DNA of 26,042 nucleotides from an uncultured Fretibacterium sp. Lineage in GTDB: Bacteria; Synergistota; Synergistia; Synergistales; Aminobacteriaceae. The translations under genes and the position numbers were made by a program. The stretch covers positions 1 through 26,042 of the forward strand of contig CALGGR010000069.1 of the NCBI GenBank assembly GCA_937915755.1. Direction: 5' to 3'. The notes beneath the pieces are model-generated. The model was not told the DNA's origin and did no database searches. It saw nothing but the letters and a program-made list of their open reading frames with translations. This document shows, one piece after another, positions 1 through 6,673 of this stretch (its first letter is position 1; each line of letters starts with the position of its first letter).

Positions 1-49
1 GCGACCACCGAGATCTACACTCTTTCCCTACACGACGCTCTTCCGATCT
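1..49 (+). other. Illumina TruSeq/P5 adapter remnant (not genomic)
   Basis: Bases 1-49 match, from memory, the last 49 bases of the 58-base Illumina TruSeq universal (P5) adapter. They begin GCGACCACCGAGATCTACAC and end at the read-1 primer end CTCTTCCGATCT. Genomic sequence starts at base 50. The adapter lies at the extreme contig end, as expected for untrimmed read ends carried into an assembly. It should be masked before annotation because the minus-strand frame of the neighbouring gene stays open through it. Confidence 0.98.
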
Positions 50-1690
50 GATGAGTTCTTGCGCAAGACTCTTCACATCATCTGACGCAAGAATCGCAAG
101 ATGACCGCCCAAGGAATCGCAGTAAGATTTCGCGTCCTCCCAGCTTACCGCACGGCTGTATGCGCGGTAAACATGGCCGTTGAGCGAGAGGGAAAGAGAC
201 GTTGATGTCCCAAGTGTTACGTCCACGCTAACACCGTCATGCTTTGTGTCGCACGAGTACCGTACTTTTGCCGGATATGTCTTGAAGCGGGTGATATGTC
301 CGTCGTAAGTTGTATCAATTTCGGCATTTGTCTCATCAAAACCCTGTACGCTTGAAGGAATAACACCACCCAGATCCTTATTTGGCACATCAAATGTCAT
401 GAATGGGTATTCCTCACCTGCCTGCCTGTAAATTTTGAGGTCGCTGCGAGTCTGATGCTCCGTCAAAACATGAATAGTCCTGACGTTTACCGTTACTGTC
501 CCGTATGGCGTGTTTACGCTAAAAGCTTTGGGAGCATTGTCCGAGCTTAACAGATTATTCCAGCCTAAATACAGTTCCTTCAAGCTATTATGCTGAAGCT
601 CCAGGTCACAAAGTCTGCGGTTGCTCATCAGGTTAATGGCTGTGATGTTATTGTTCCCGCACCTGAGATATTGCAGAGAAATATTCCTCATGACATCAAG
701 CCCCGAAAGCCTGTTCCCGCTCGCATAGAGCATCACAAGGCCGCTTAACTGGCTGACATCAAGTGTTTCGAGCTGGTTATTGCTGAAGTTGATAGCCTGA
801 AGCCCTATGCATCCTTGGAGATTGACATTTACAAGCCTGTTGTCGTGGCAGTCAAGATTCCAGAGTTTCCCGCACCCGCTTACGTCAAGAGAGACAAGCA
901 GATTCGTGTTGCACTTCAGATCGTACAAATCCGAATGCCCGCTGACATCAAGTGCCCTCATTCTGTTGCCCTGAACGTCAATTGTCCAGAGATTTGTGCA
1001 GCCTTTAACGTTAATGCTCGTCAGCAAATTGTTGGGGCTGTGAATGTGATTGAGGGACGTACACCCCGAAGCATTCAGCGTTCCGAGGTAATTCATGTTG
1101 CAGTCAAAGCTGGTCAGGTATTTGTGTCTGCTGACATCAAGCTCTTTGAGACTGTTTGCCCAGCAGGCCAGCTTCTTGAGCTTCATGTTCCCGCTCAGAT
1201 CAAGCTCTTCAAGATTGTTGATGCAACAGGAAAGCTCCTCAAGATTCGGGCAGCCCGTAACATCAAGCCTTGTGAGATCGTTCGTGTCGCAGTTCAGAGA
1301 ACGCATCTCAATTAATCTGCTGACATTGAGAGAAGTGATGTTGCAGTCCTTGCAGTTCACGTAACGCAACTTGGTATTCCTGCTGAGGTCAAGCTCTGTA
1401 AGCGGATTTTCCCAGCAGTCTATTGATACCAGCTCTGTCAGATACTCGACGCCCTTCATTGAGTACATCTTGAGCGTGCCGTTGTTTGCTTTAAATCCTG
1501 GCTTATTAAATTTCTTGACAACAGCAATCTCTCCATCGCTCAGTATGCCGTCTTTGTTGGTATCGCAGTCTGTCCTGATGTAGTATCTGAACAACTCATC
1601 AGGGAAGTTAGTGTCGTTGATTACTATAGAAGCCGAAGCCCCCGTAACCATAAGACACAGAAGAGCAATGACACATACAATCTTTCGCAT
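50..1690 (-). CDS. Secreted leucine-rich-repeat protein with EF-hand-like loop and C-terminal C-type lectin domain (3' end missing)
   Basis: The frame runs from ATG at 1690 (AGGAGG at 1699-1704, 8-base spacer) without a stop for 547 codons to the adapter boundary. Visible in order: a signal peptide (MRKIVCVIALLCLMVTGASA); a calcium-type EF-hand/dockerin-like loop at residues 43-54 (D-x-N-x-D-G-x-L-S-x-x-E); about 13 leucine-rich repeats of exactly 21 residues from about residue 97 to 369 (pattern LxxLDVSGCxxLxxLxCxxN, with Cys or Asn on the ladder); a beta-rich linker; and from about 504 the start of a C-type lectin-like fold (WEDAKSYC, GGHLA). The 21-residue repeat is the short bacterial LDVS type. 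Family knowledge suggests a cell-surface or secreted adhesin or ligand binder; ligand unknown. The gene is truncated by the contig end, and residues read through the adapter are artefact. Confidence 0.9.
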
Positions 1691-1734
1691 GAAATTTTCC
1701 TCCTGTTCATTTGAATAAAAACTTTCGCCTTGCC

Positions 1735-1752
1735 TGTGAAAAGTGAATCACA
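1735..1752. promoter_or_regulatory. Possible operator: TGTGA-N8-TCACA inverted repeat
   Basis: Perfect 5-bp half-sites TGTGA (1735-1739) and TCACA (1748-1752) lie 45-62 bp upstream of the LRR start codon. A second overlapping palindrome, CACAG-A-CTGTG, lies at 1749-1759. The half-sites equal those of CRP/FNR-type sites, but the 8-base spacer is longer than the usual 6, and no regulator is encoded nearby. Treat as a weak candidate. Confidence 0.2.
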
Positions 1753-1890
1753 GACTGTGTATTGCGCTGTTCTTCTGGAGGTCATGGAGGGTGTACGATT
1801 TTGTGCTGACTTCTTGACGACTTAGATGAACCGTGAGCGTAAAAGGGGCATAACTGACAAGCTAACCTGCCGTTCTGGAGACAAGAGGAT

Positions 1891-1932
1891 GCTTCTTGCT
1901 TCTTGCTTCTTGCTTCTTGCTTCTTGCTTCTT
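1891..1932. repeat. Heptanucleotide tandem repeat (GCTTCTT)x6
   Basis: Six perfect, uninterrupted copies of GCTTCTT. The unit length of 7 is not a multiple of 3, which argues against coding use. It is a likely hypervariable site through replication slippage. It sits between the LRR gene and the TA remnant, about 200 bp upstream of the LRR start, too far to alter promoter spacing in the usual way. Confidence 0.95.
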
Positions 1933-2051
1933 TAAAATTATTATTGAGGTCTTTTTGATTTTGTCAACCCCCCTTTATATGGAAATAGTGAAGTTGCTGT
2001 ATGTGTGGAAATTTATTATGTATAACAGCAAAAAATGTTTAGAATGTCTAT

Positions 2052-2072
2052 CTATAATCTATAATCTATAAG
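2052..2072. repeat. Heptanucleotide tandem repeat (CTATAAT)x3
   Basis: Two perfect copies of CTATAAT and one CTATAAG stand in tandem. A related degenerate stretch at 2106-2123 (CTATAAT, TTGTAAT, CTAG) suggests an older, longer array interrupted in between. The unit also resembles a -10 box, so the array could act as several weak -10 elements for the TA/galK genes downstream; that is inference. Confidence 0.8.
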
Positions 2073-2158
2073 CAAATCCATCCTTTTTTGATGGACTTGT
2101 ATTGTCTATAATTTGTAATCTAGGCGGAAGGTAATTTTTAGGGAGGGAGAGAACGACT

Positions 2159-2386
2159 ATGATGTACACATACACATTTGAGCTTGATGAAGCAGACATG
2201 AAATTCGCGGAAGCTTATGCAGAAGAGAGCGGCGAGTCTGTCGGAGATATGGCAAAAAGATTCATGCTTGACTGAGTCGAAGATGTTATGGATTTGCGAG
2301 CGGCCAAAATCGCAAAAGCAGAGTATGAGGCTGACCCCGTAACGTATACTCATGAGTAAGTCGGCAGAATGCTGGGGGTAAGATGA
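2159..2386 (+). pseudogene. RelB-like antitoxin, broken by two in-frame stop codons
   Basis: The frame starts at ATG 2159 (or 2162) behind GGGAGGG (2141-2147). It encodes MMYTYTFELDEADMKFAEAY and onward through MAKRFMLD, then meets TGA at 2273. The same frame continues with a typical RelB/DUF6290-like middle (VEDVMDLRAAKIAKAEYEAD, PVTYTHE), meets TAA at 2357, continues VGRMLGVR, and ends at TGA 2384-2386. That last stop overlaps the toxin ATG (2383) as ATGA, the normal arrangement of such operons. No frameshift is needed, so the lesions are two point nonsense mutations, for example CGA to TGA and CAA or GAA to TAA. The first stop leaves 38 residues, which keep the DNA-binding part but lose the toxin-binding C-terminus. 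Whether the short product still represses is unknown. Confidence 0.85.
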
Positions 2387-2586
2387 AATACACAGTTGAT
2401 TACGACAGGAAGGCCAAGAAGCAGCTTGATAAAATGGATCCGCCTGTCAGCAAAAGGATATATGCTTGGATAGATACACACCTTGAAGGCTGTGAAGACC
2501 CTGCAGCTTACGGAAAACCTTTGACTGCCAGTCTCAAAGGCTACTGGAGTTATCGTGTAGGAGATTACAAGATAATAGCCGACATT

Positions 2587-2614
2587 CAAGATGATAAAAT
2601 TAAGATGATAAAAT
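2587..2614. repeat. 14-bp tandem duplication inside the toxin gene
   Basis: Unit 1 is CAAGATGATAAAAT (2587-2600) and unit 2 is TAAGATGATAAAAT (2601-2614); they differ only in the first base. Fourteen is not a multiple of three, so the duplication shifts the toxin frame and leads to TGA at 2617-2619. Removing unit 2 restores the reading frame and the conserved C-terminus. Confidence 0.95.
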
Positions 2615-2657
2615 ATTGATACTTATCACTGAAGTCGGACACCGCAGAGAAATCTAC

Positions 2658-2664
2658 AAGGAGG
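2658..2664 (+). promoter_or_regulatory. Shine-Dalgarno of galK, embedded in the toxin 3' end
   Basis: AAGGAGG with a 7-base spacer to ATG 2672. In the ancestral toxin frame the same bases encode K-E-V of the C-terminal tail, so the galK ribosome binding site was part of the toxin coding sequence. Confidence 0.8.
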
Positions 2665-2671
2665 TCGAAGC

Positions 2672-3859
2672 ATGATTGAAGAAATGTATGAAGTATTCGG
2701 AAAAATTTATGGCTCAGATTCAAACGCTGAAGTATTTTTCTCGCCCGGCCGCGTCAACCTCATAGGAGAACACACTGACCATGAAGGCGGCTGTGTCTTT
2801 CCATGCGCCATCGACTTCGGAATTTACGCACTCGCCCAAGTCAGAGAAAAGCCCGATAACACCCTGCGGCTCTACTCAATGAACTTTGACAGCGATTACG
2901 ACACGGCATTCGAGATTGAGTATGACAAGATCGCCGGGAAGCTCACAGGCCCGCGTTCCTGGGTGAATTACCCTCTCGGAATCGTCAGCGTCCTAAGAAA
3001 TCATTGCCACTCTTTCACATCAGGCGTTGACATTCTGTATTATGGGAATCTCCCTGACGGTGCAGGACTTTCTTCATCGGCGGCTCTCGAAGTCCTCACA
3101 GTAAAAATCTTCAGCGAGCTCTTAGGCTTTGGGATTGATGGGGTAAACGCGGCATTACACTCGCAGGAAGCGGAGAATAATTTTGTCGGCGTTCGCTGCG
3201 GAATAATGGACCAGTTCGCCGTCAGCATGGGCAGAAAGAACCACGCAATCCTCCTAAACTGTTCAACCCTCAAATACTCTTATGCTCCCCTGAATCTCGG
3301 AACTCACAAAATCATCATAACAAATTCCAATGTCCCCCATTCACTCGCAGGAAGTGAGTACAACCTCCGACGTCAGCAGTGCGAGCAGGCTCTCTCCGAC
3401 ATCAGGAAAGTACGCGATGTTAAATGCCTCTGCGATTTGTCTGTGAATGAGCTTGACGAACTGGCATACACCGTGAAAGATCCAGTAAATCTCCGCCGTG
3501 CTTTCCATGCAGTCAGTGAGAACGAAAGAGCCTCAAGAGCTTCTGAAGCCCTCGAAGCCGGAGATCTTGAAACCTTCGGGCGACTTATGAATGCCTCGCA
3601 TGTATCTCTCAGGGATAATTATGAGGTTACTGTTCCTGAACTTGATGTACTGGCATCGCTTGCGTGGGAGTTTCCGGGAGTAATAGGTTCAAGAATGACG
3701 GGAGGCGGTTTCGGAGGCTGCACGGTAAGCATCGTTGAGAATGACAAAGTGGACGCGTTCATTGAGAATGTGGGGCTGGAGTATGAGAAGCTAACGGGAC
3801 GTAAGGCAAGTTTCTACCAGACAGGCATCACTGACGGAGCTGGAAGGGTAAATGCGTGA
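2672..3859 (+). CDS. galK: Galactokinase
   Basis: Phosphorylates alpha-D-galactose to galactose-1-phosphate with ATP, the entry step of the Leloir pathway in the cytoplasm. All three GHMP-kinase motifs are present: the galactokinase signature GRVNLIGEHTDHEGG (residues 26-40), the ATP loop GLSSSAA (132-138) and GGGFGGCTVS near residue 350. The probable catalytic base is Asp180 in GIMDQF. The 395 residues fit the family. The start is fixed by AAGGAGG at 2658. No galT or galE lies next to it; instead it follows a dead TA pair and its last 8 bases overlap comEA, so it shares an mRNA with competence genes. That is unusual company for a sugar kinase. Confidence 0.96.
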   Translation: MIEEMYEVFGKIYGSDSNAEVFFSPGRVNLIGEHTDHEGGCVFPCAIDFGIYALAQVREKPDNTLRLYSMNFDSDYDTAFEIEYDKIAGKLTGPRSWVNYPLGIVSVLRNHCHSFTSGVDILYYGNLPDGAGLSSSAALEVLTVKIFSELLGFGIDGVNAALHSQEAENNFVGVRCGIMDQFAVSMGRKNHAILLNCSTLKYSYAPLNLGTHKIIITNSNVPHSLAGSEYNLRRQQCEQALSDIRKVRDVKCLCDLSVNELDELAYTVKDPVNLRRAFHAVSENERASRASEALEAGDLETFGRLMNASHVSLRDNYEVTVPELDVLASLAWEFPGVIGSRMTGGGFGGCTVSIVENDKVDAFIENVGLEYEKLTGRKASFYQTGITDGAGRVNA

Positions 3860-4724
3860 AATCTTTGAGCGTTACCAGAAAGCAATCATAACAGGCGGAG
3901 GAGTCATTATTTTCATTATTGCTGGACTCCTCACAATGCTTTTTACTGACTCAGGAAATCTGCCCTCAGAAACTAAGCCACACTCCCAGAGTCAGCCCGC
4001 AGAAGTTCAAACGCCTCAGCCCTCAAAAACTTTATACGTCTACATTACGGGTGAGATCAGGGAACCGGGCGTCTACAAACTTTCTGATGACGCGAGAATA
4101 TTCCAGCTCGTCGAAATGGCCGGAGGTTTCACGTCAAAAGCTGACACTGAATCCCTGAATCTTGCCGAGACTCTTTCTGACGCTACTCACGTTCACATAG
4201 GCGCAAAGCTACAGCCACTAAATGAAGAGCCTCCGAGAATACCCGGAATGCCTGCAAGCCGTGCAAGTGTTCAGTCAGGTATACAGCCCCGATCACAAGG
4301 CCTCATCAACATCAACTCAGCCACTGCCTCCGAACTCGAGAGCCTCCCGGGAATTGGCCCGGCAATAGCACAACGCATAATCGAGTACAGGAATACTCAC
4401 GGAAATTTTTCACGCCCCGAAGACCTCATAAACGTTCGTGGAATAGGTCAGTCGAAACTGGCTCAGGTACTCCCAAAAATCACAGCCTCAAATTCAGGCT
4501 CAAGAGTTGCACAGCCAAAATCATCAGCAGGACTCATTGACATTAACCGAGCAAGTGCAAAGGAACTCGAACGTCTACCGGGAATCGGCCCAGCAACCGC
4601 AAAGAAAATTGTTGAATACCGTCAGTCTCATGGAGCATTCACGAAGCTCGAAGACCTCACAAACATACGCGGTATAGGTTCGTCGAAGCTGGAGAAAATG
4701 AGAGGTCAAATAGTGATTCGCTGA
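3852..4724 (+). CDS. comEA: ComEA-like DNA-binding competence protein with two tandem (HhH)2 domains
   Basis: Membrane-anchored receptor that binds incoming double-stranded DNA during natural transformation. Order: a single membrane helix (residues about 12-30); a Pro/Gln-rich linker; an SLBB domain (about 60-117, VYITGEIREPGVYKL); then two ComEA-type helix-hairpin-helix domains at about 150-210 and 227-287. Each HhH domain has ININSA- or IDINRA-type starts, LPGIGPA hairpins and a closing RGIG hairpin. The usual ComEA has one such domain. The two copies are clearly homologous but not identical, so the duplication is not recent. It starts inside galK (GGAAGGG at 3842-3848) and its stop overlaps the comEC ATG by one base, implying coupled translation. 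Confidence 0.92.
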   Translation: MREIFERYQKAIITGGGVIIFIIAGLLTMLFTDSGNLPSETKPHSQSQPAEVQTPQPSKTLYVYITGEIREPGVYKLSDDARIFQLVEMAGGFTSKADTESLNLAETLSDATHVHIGAKLQPLNEEPPRIPGMPASRASVQSGIQPRSQGLININSATASELESLPGIGPAIAQRIIEYRNTHGNFSRPEDLINVRGIGQSKLAQVLPKITASNSGSRVAQPKSSAGLIDINRASAKELERLPGIGPATAKKIVEYRQSHGAFTKLEDLTNIRGIGSSKLEKMRGQIVIR

Positions 4725-6121
4725 TGGAGATATTGAGACGCTCCCCCATGCTCGGAGTACTGGCAGCATTGGTCGTTGGCCTTGCGTTGTATGACCGTCT
4801 TGGAGGTTGGGCATTCGTTCCAGGAGTTCCAGTGGCTTTTGCCGGCATAATGTCCCTTTCATATGAGTGGGAATTGCCGGAACAATGGCAAGTCTTTGCG
4901 TTCACATTGATATTCACACTTCTATGCTCATGGAGAATTTTCACAGTGATTTCGTCAGAGCCTCCCGAAAATGTTGTATTCATTGGCGAGGAAGGTACTG
5001 TTACTGATGTCCGTGAATGGGGCAAAGTTTACGCAACTGTTATAGATACTGGGAGCAGAGGGAAGTATGTTACGTTCCTGAGATTCGCGGAGTTCATGAA
5101 GGGTACACTGATCAGGTTTGATGGTGAGACTCGGAGCTTCAGGCCGAAGAGGAAAGACTCTGATTTTGACGAGGAAAGATTCTGGCGTGCCCGCAATGTG
5201 AACGGTGTAATAACCATACATAATCCTGAAGAATTGCCCCAAAAATTCAGCCTCTCAATGTTACGATACAAGCTATCACGAAAACTCGCAATATATACTC
5301 CAAATCTCACGAGCCTTTACCTCAGGGCTGCGTGGGTCGGTGAACGCGACAAGTCCCTGAACGACAGGCACAGGCTTAGGGGAACAAGTCATCTTCTTGC
5401 GGTGTCAGGATTTCATGTCGGGGTCGTTATATTATGTGCAAGATATTTCATAGGCAGCAATCCTTTAATCCTCACGGTAATACTATGGCTTTACGTCCTT
5501 CTCACCGGTGCTGCTCCAAGCGCGATGAGGGCGGGGCTTATGATACAGGTGCTACTCTGCGCGAAATTCTGGAAGCGTCAATATAACGGCGTGAACAGTG
5601 TATGCGTTGCAGGGGTAATGTTGCTGTTGTGGTCGCCGTTCCTTTTTTGGGATATTGGGTGGAGGCTTTCGGTGATTTCGGCTCTTGCTATTGCTGCGAT
5701 GGTTCAGGGCGGATACTCGTGGATCATGATAAGCCCTGTTGTCGGGCTGGTAACATTCCCGCAGGTTGCGTACACTTTCGGGGGAGTTCCTGTTGTTGGG
5801 ATTTTACTGAATCTCTTTGCGCCGCTATATTTCTCGTTTGCGTTCACGATTTCGTCATTCGGGGCATTTTTGAGACTCTTGAATTTCCCGTTGAGCAAAT
5901 ACTTCATGCTTGCGGTTGAAGGGATGTTCATTTTGCTTGAGAGAACTGCTGACGCGGCACTTTCTGTTATGCCTCAAGTTGTAGGATGGAATTACTTTAC
6001 GGCATGGGTTGGGTGCGGAATGCTTTTGTATTTCGTGTGCAGATATTTAGACCTTGCGCCTCTCAGAACTGCGGCGGTTATGGGGGCTTTAGGTTTTGCG
6101 GCGTTTGCGGTGTTCTTGTAG
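4724..6121 (+). CDS. comEC: ComEC/Rec2-type DNA uptake channel, short form without metallo-beta-lactamase domain
   Basis: Polytopic inner-membrane protein that carries single-stranded DNA into the cytoplasm. Seen: two N-terminal hydrophobic segments; an OB-like DUF4131 region (about 85-165); and the Competence domain with the diagnostic RGTSHLLAVSGFHVGVV stretch (around His223), followed by multiple hydrophobic helices to the C-terminus. Full-length family members are usually 700-800 residues and end in a metallo-beta-lactamase-like domain; this one stops at 465, straight after the membrane domain, with no remnant of that domain in the 22 bp before the next gene. It is coupled to comEA by TGATG. 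Either it belongs to a natural short class or it lost the domain when the downstream TA pair arrived. Confidence 0.92.
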   Translation: MEILRRSPMLGVLAALVVGLALYDRLGGWAFVPGVPVAFAGIMSLSYEWELPEQWQVFAFTLIFTLLCSWRIFTVISSEPPENVVFIGEEGTVTDVREWGKVYATVIDTGSRGKYVTFLRFAEFMKGTLIRFDGETRSFRPKRKDSDFDEERFWRARNVNGVITIHNPEELPQKFSLSMLRYKLSRKLAIYTPNLTSLYLRAAWVGERDKSLNDRHRLRGTSHLLAVSGFHVGVVILCARYFIGSNPLILTVILWLYVLLTGAAPSAMRAGLMIQVLLCAKFWKRQYNGVNSVCVAGVMLLLWSPFLFWDIGWRLSVISALAIAAMVQGGYSWIMISPVVGLVTFPQVAYTFGGVPVVGILLNLFAPLYFSFAFTISSFGAFLRLLNFPLSKYFMLAVEGMFILLERTADAALSVMPQVVGWNYFTAWVGCGMLLYFVCRYLDLAPLRTAAVMGALGFAAFAVFL

Positions 6122-6143
6122 AATATTACGTGAGGTGATAATT

Positions 6144-6383
6144 ATGACAAGTGCGGTGATGGAAGAAGTCAGGCCATTAACGCAAGCTGAAGACGAGTAC
6201 GATGAATATTACGCGGAAGACTGGGACTTGTATCACAGCGAAAAATTCGCAAGGGAAATGGAAGAAGTCATGGCAGAGTATGAAGATATTATCGTGCACC
6301 CTGAGAAGTACAAGGCTTATACATCCACAAAGGAAATGTTCCGCGATATGGGATTTGATGTTAGCAATTTTCCGGACAGATGA
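6144..6383 (+). CDS. Putative antitoxin paired with the YafQ-type toxin
   Basis: A 79-residue, very acidic protein (EDEYDEYYAEDWDLY near residues 20-30) ending HPEKYKAYTSTKEMFRDMGF. The start at ATG 6144 is chosen because GAGGTG (6132-6137) sits before it; an in-frame ATG at 6096 lies inside comEC and lacks such a site. I do not recognise the family by motif. The antitoxin role is inferred from its size, its acidity, the phrase before the C-terminus that resembles RelB/DinJ tails, and the ATGA overlap with the toxin behind it. No clear ribbon-helix-helix is visible. It begins 22 bp after comEC and has no room for a separate strong promoter, so it may be transcribed with the competence genes. 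Confidence 0.7.
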   Translation: MTSAVMEEVRPLTQAEDEYDEYYAEDWDLYHSEKFAREMEEVMAEYEDIIVHPEKYKAYTSTKEMFRDMGFDVSNFPDR

Positions 6384-6673
6384 GCAGTAAAGAATATAAG
6401 TATGAGGAAGTCATACGTTCACCGCGTTTTCGCAAGGAACTAAAGAGAGCGGAAAGACGCGGGTTGAATCCTCTTGAGGTTGAAGCTGTGATTGACCTGC
6501 TGAGGACAGGAAATCCTTTGCCGCCGAAATACCGCGACCATTTTTTGCACGGAGAGTACGAAGGTTTCCGTGAGTGCCACATAAATCCTGATTGGCTTTT
6601 AGTCTACAGGAAGGATAATAACAGGCTGATACTGTTTCTTGCTCGCACTGGAACTCACAGCGATCTGTTCTGA
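6380..6673 (+). CDS. YafQ-family mRNA interferase toxin
   Basis: A 97-residue RelE/ParE-superfamily ribosome-dependent endoribonuclease. Every residue known to matter in Escherichia coli YafQ has a counterpart: His54 (YRDH), His67 (ECHI), Asp71-Trp72 (NPDWLLVY), Arg89, His93 and Phe97 (RTGTHSDLF). The toxin is therefore predicted to be active, in contrast to the broken one 4 kb upstream. Its ATG overlaps the antitoxin stop (ATGA), giving coupled translation. It is the last gene of the plus-strand series and converges on guaB with a terminator hairpin between. The cognate antitoxin is most likely the acidic protein just upstream. Confidence 0.92.
   Translation: MSSKEYKYEEVIRSPRFRKELKRAERRGLNPLEVEAVIDLLRTGNPLPPKYRDHFLHGEYEGFRECHINPDWLLVYRKDNNRLILFLARTGTHSDLF

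Larger units (their letters stand above)
1691..2158. other. Intergenic region, 468 bp, no convincing gene
   Basis: This AT-rich gap separates the minus-strand LRR gene from the plus-strand TA remnant. It holds the LRR gene's Shine-Dalgarno (1699-1704), a TGTGA/TCACA inverted repeat, two unrelated heptanucleotide tandem repeats and a weak inverted repeat around 2075-2098. An 81-codon open frame at 1826-2071 crosses the heptamer array, has no ribosome binding site and has a low-complexity product, so I do not call it. Promoters for both flanking genes must lie here, but none matches consensus well enough to mark. Confidence 0.7.
2383..2675 (+). pseudogene. RelE/ParE-superfamily toxin, frameshifted by a 14-bp duplication
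   Basis: The open frame 2383-2619 encodes 78 residues that look like a RelE-type toxin (MKYTVDYDRKAKKQLDKM at the start, YRVGDYKIIADIQDDK near the end) but stop early. Directly downstream, in another frame, lies the missing family C-terminus VGHRREIYKEVEA ending at TGA 2673-2675. A 14-bp tandem duplication (2587-2600 and 2601-2614, 13 of 14 identical) causes the shift. Dropping the second copy gives IQDDKILILITEVGHRREIY and a 92-residue protein of normal length. The lost part carries the Arg and Tyr that are catalytic in this superfamily, so the present product is probably inactive, which would allow the partner antitoxin to decay. The ancestral stop overlaps the galK ATG. Confidence 0.87.

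Noticed and set aside
50..180. C-type lectin domain as the variable target of a diversity-generating retroelement
   Set aside because: No reverse transcriptase or template repeat is in the window, and the visible fragment is the conserved N-terminal part of the fold.
815..1315. A 166-codon plus-strand open frame with a repetitive product
   Set aside because: It is the antisense of the LRR array; the 63-bp period keeps the opposite frame open. No ribosome binding site precedes it, and the minus-strand product has a signal peptide and clear LRR pattern.
1826..2071. An 81-codon open frame across the heptamer repeat
   Set aside because: The product is low complexity (repeats of LLASCF), there is no Shine-Dalgarno, and the base composition is that of intergenic sequence.
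2075..2098. Inverted repeat around TCCATC / GATGGA as a terminator
   Set aside because: The stem is short with a mismatch and the T-run sits in the loop rather than after the stem.
1891..2123. Repeats considered as a CRISPR array
   Set aside because: Units are 7 bp with no spacers, and no cas gene is present.
2273..2359. Recoding of TGA as an amino acid (selenocysteine or altered code) in the antitoxin
   Set aside because: A second stop of a different type (TAA) interrupts the same frame, the partner toxin is frameshifted, and TGA ends many other genes in the window.
6096..6143. Upstream ATG for the antitoxin gene
   Set aside because: It lies in the comEC 3' end without a ribosome binding site; GAGGTG directly precedes ATG 6144.
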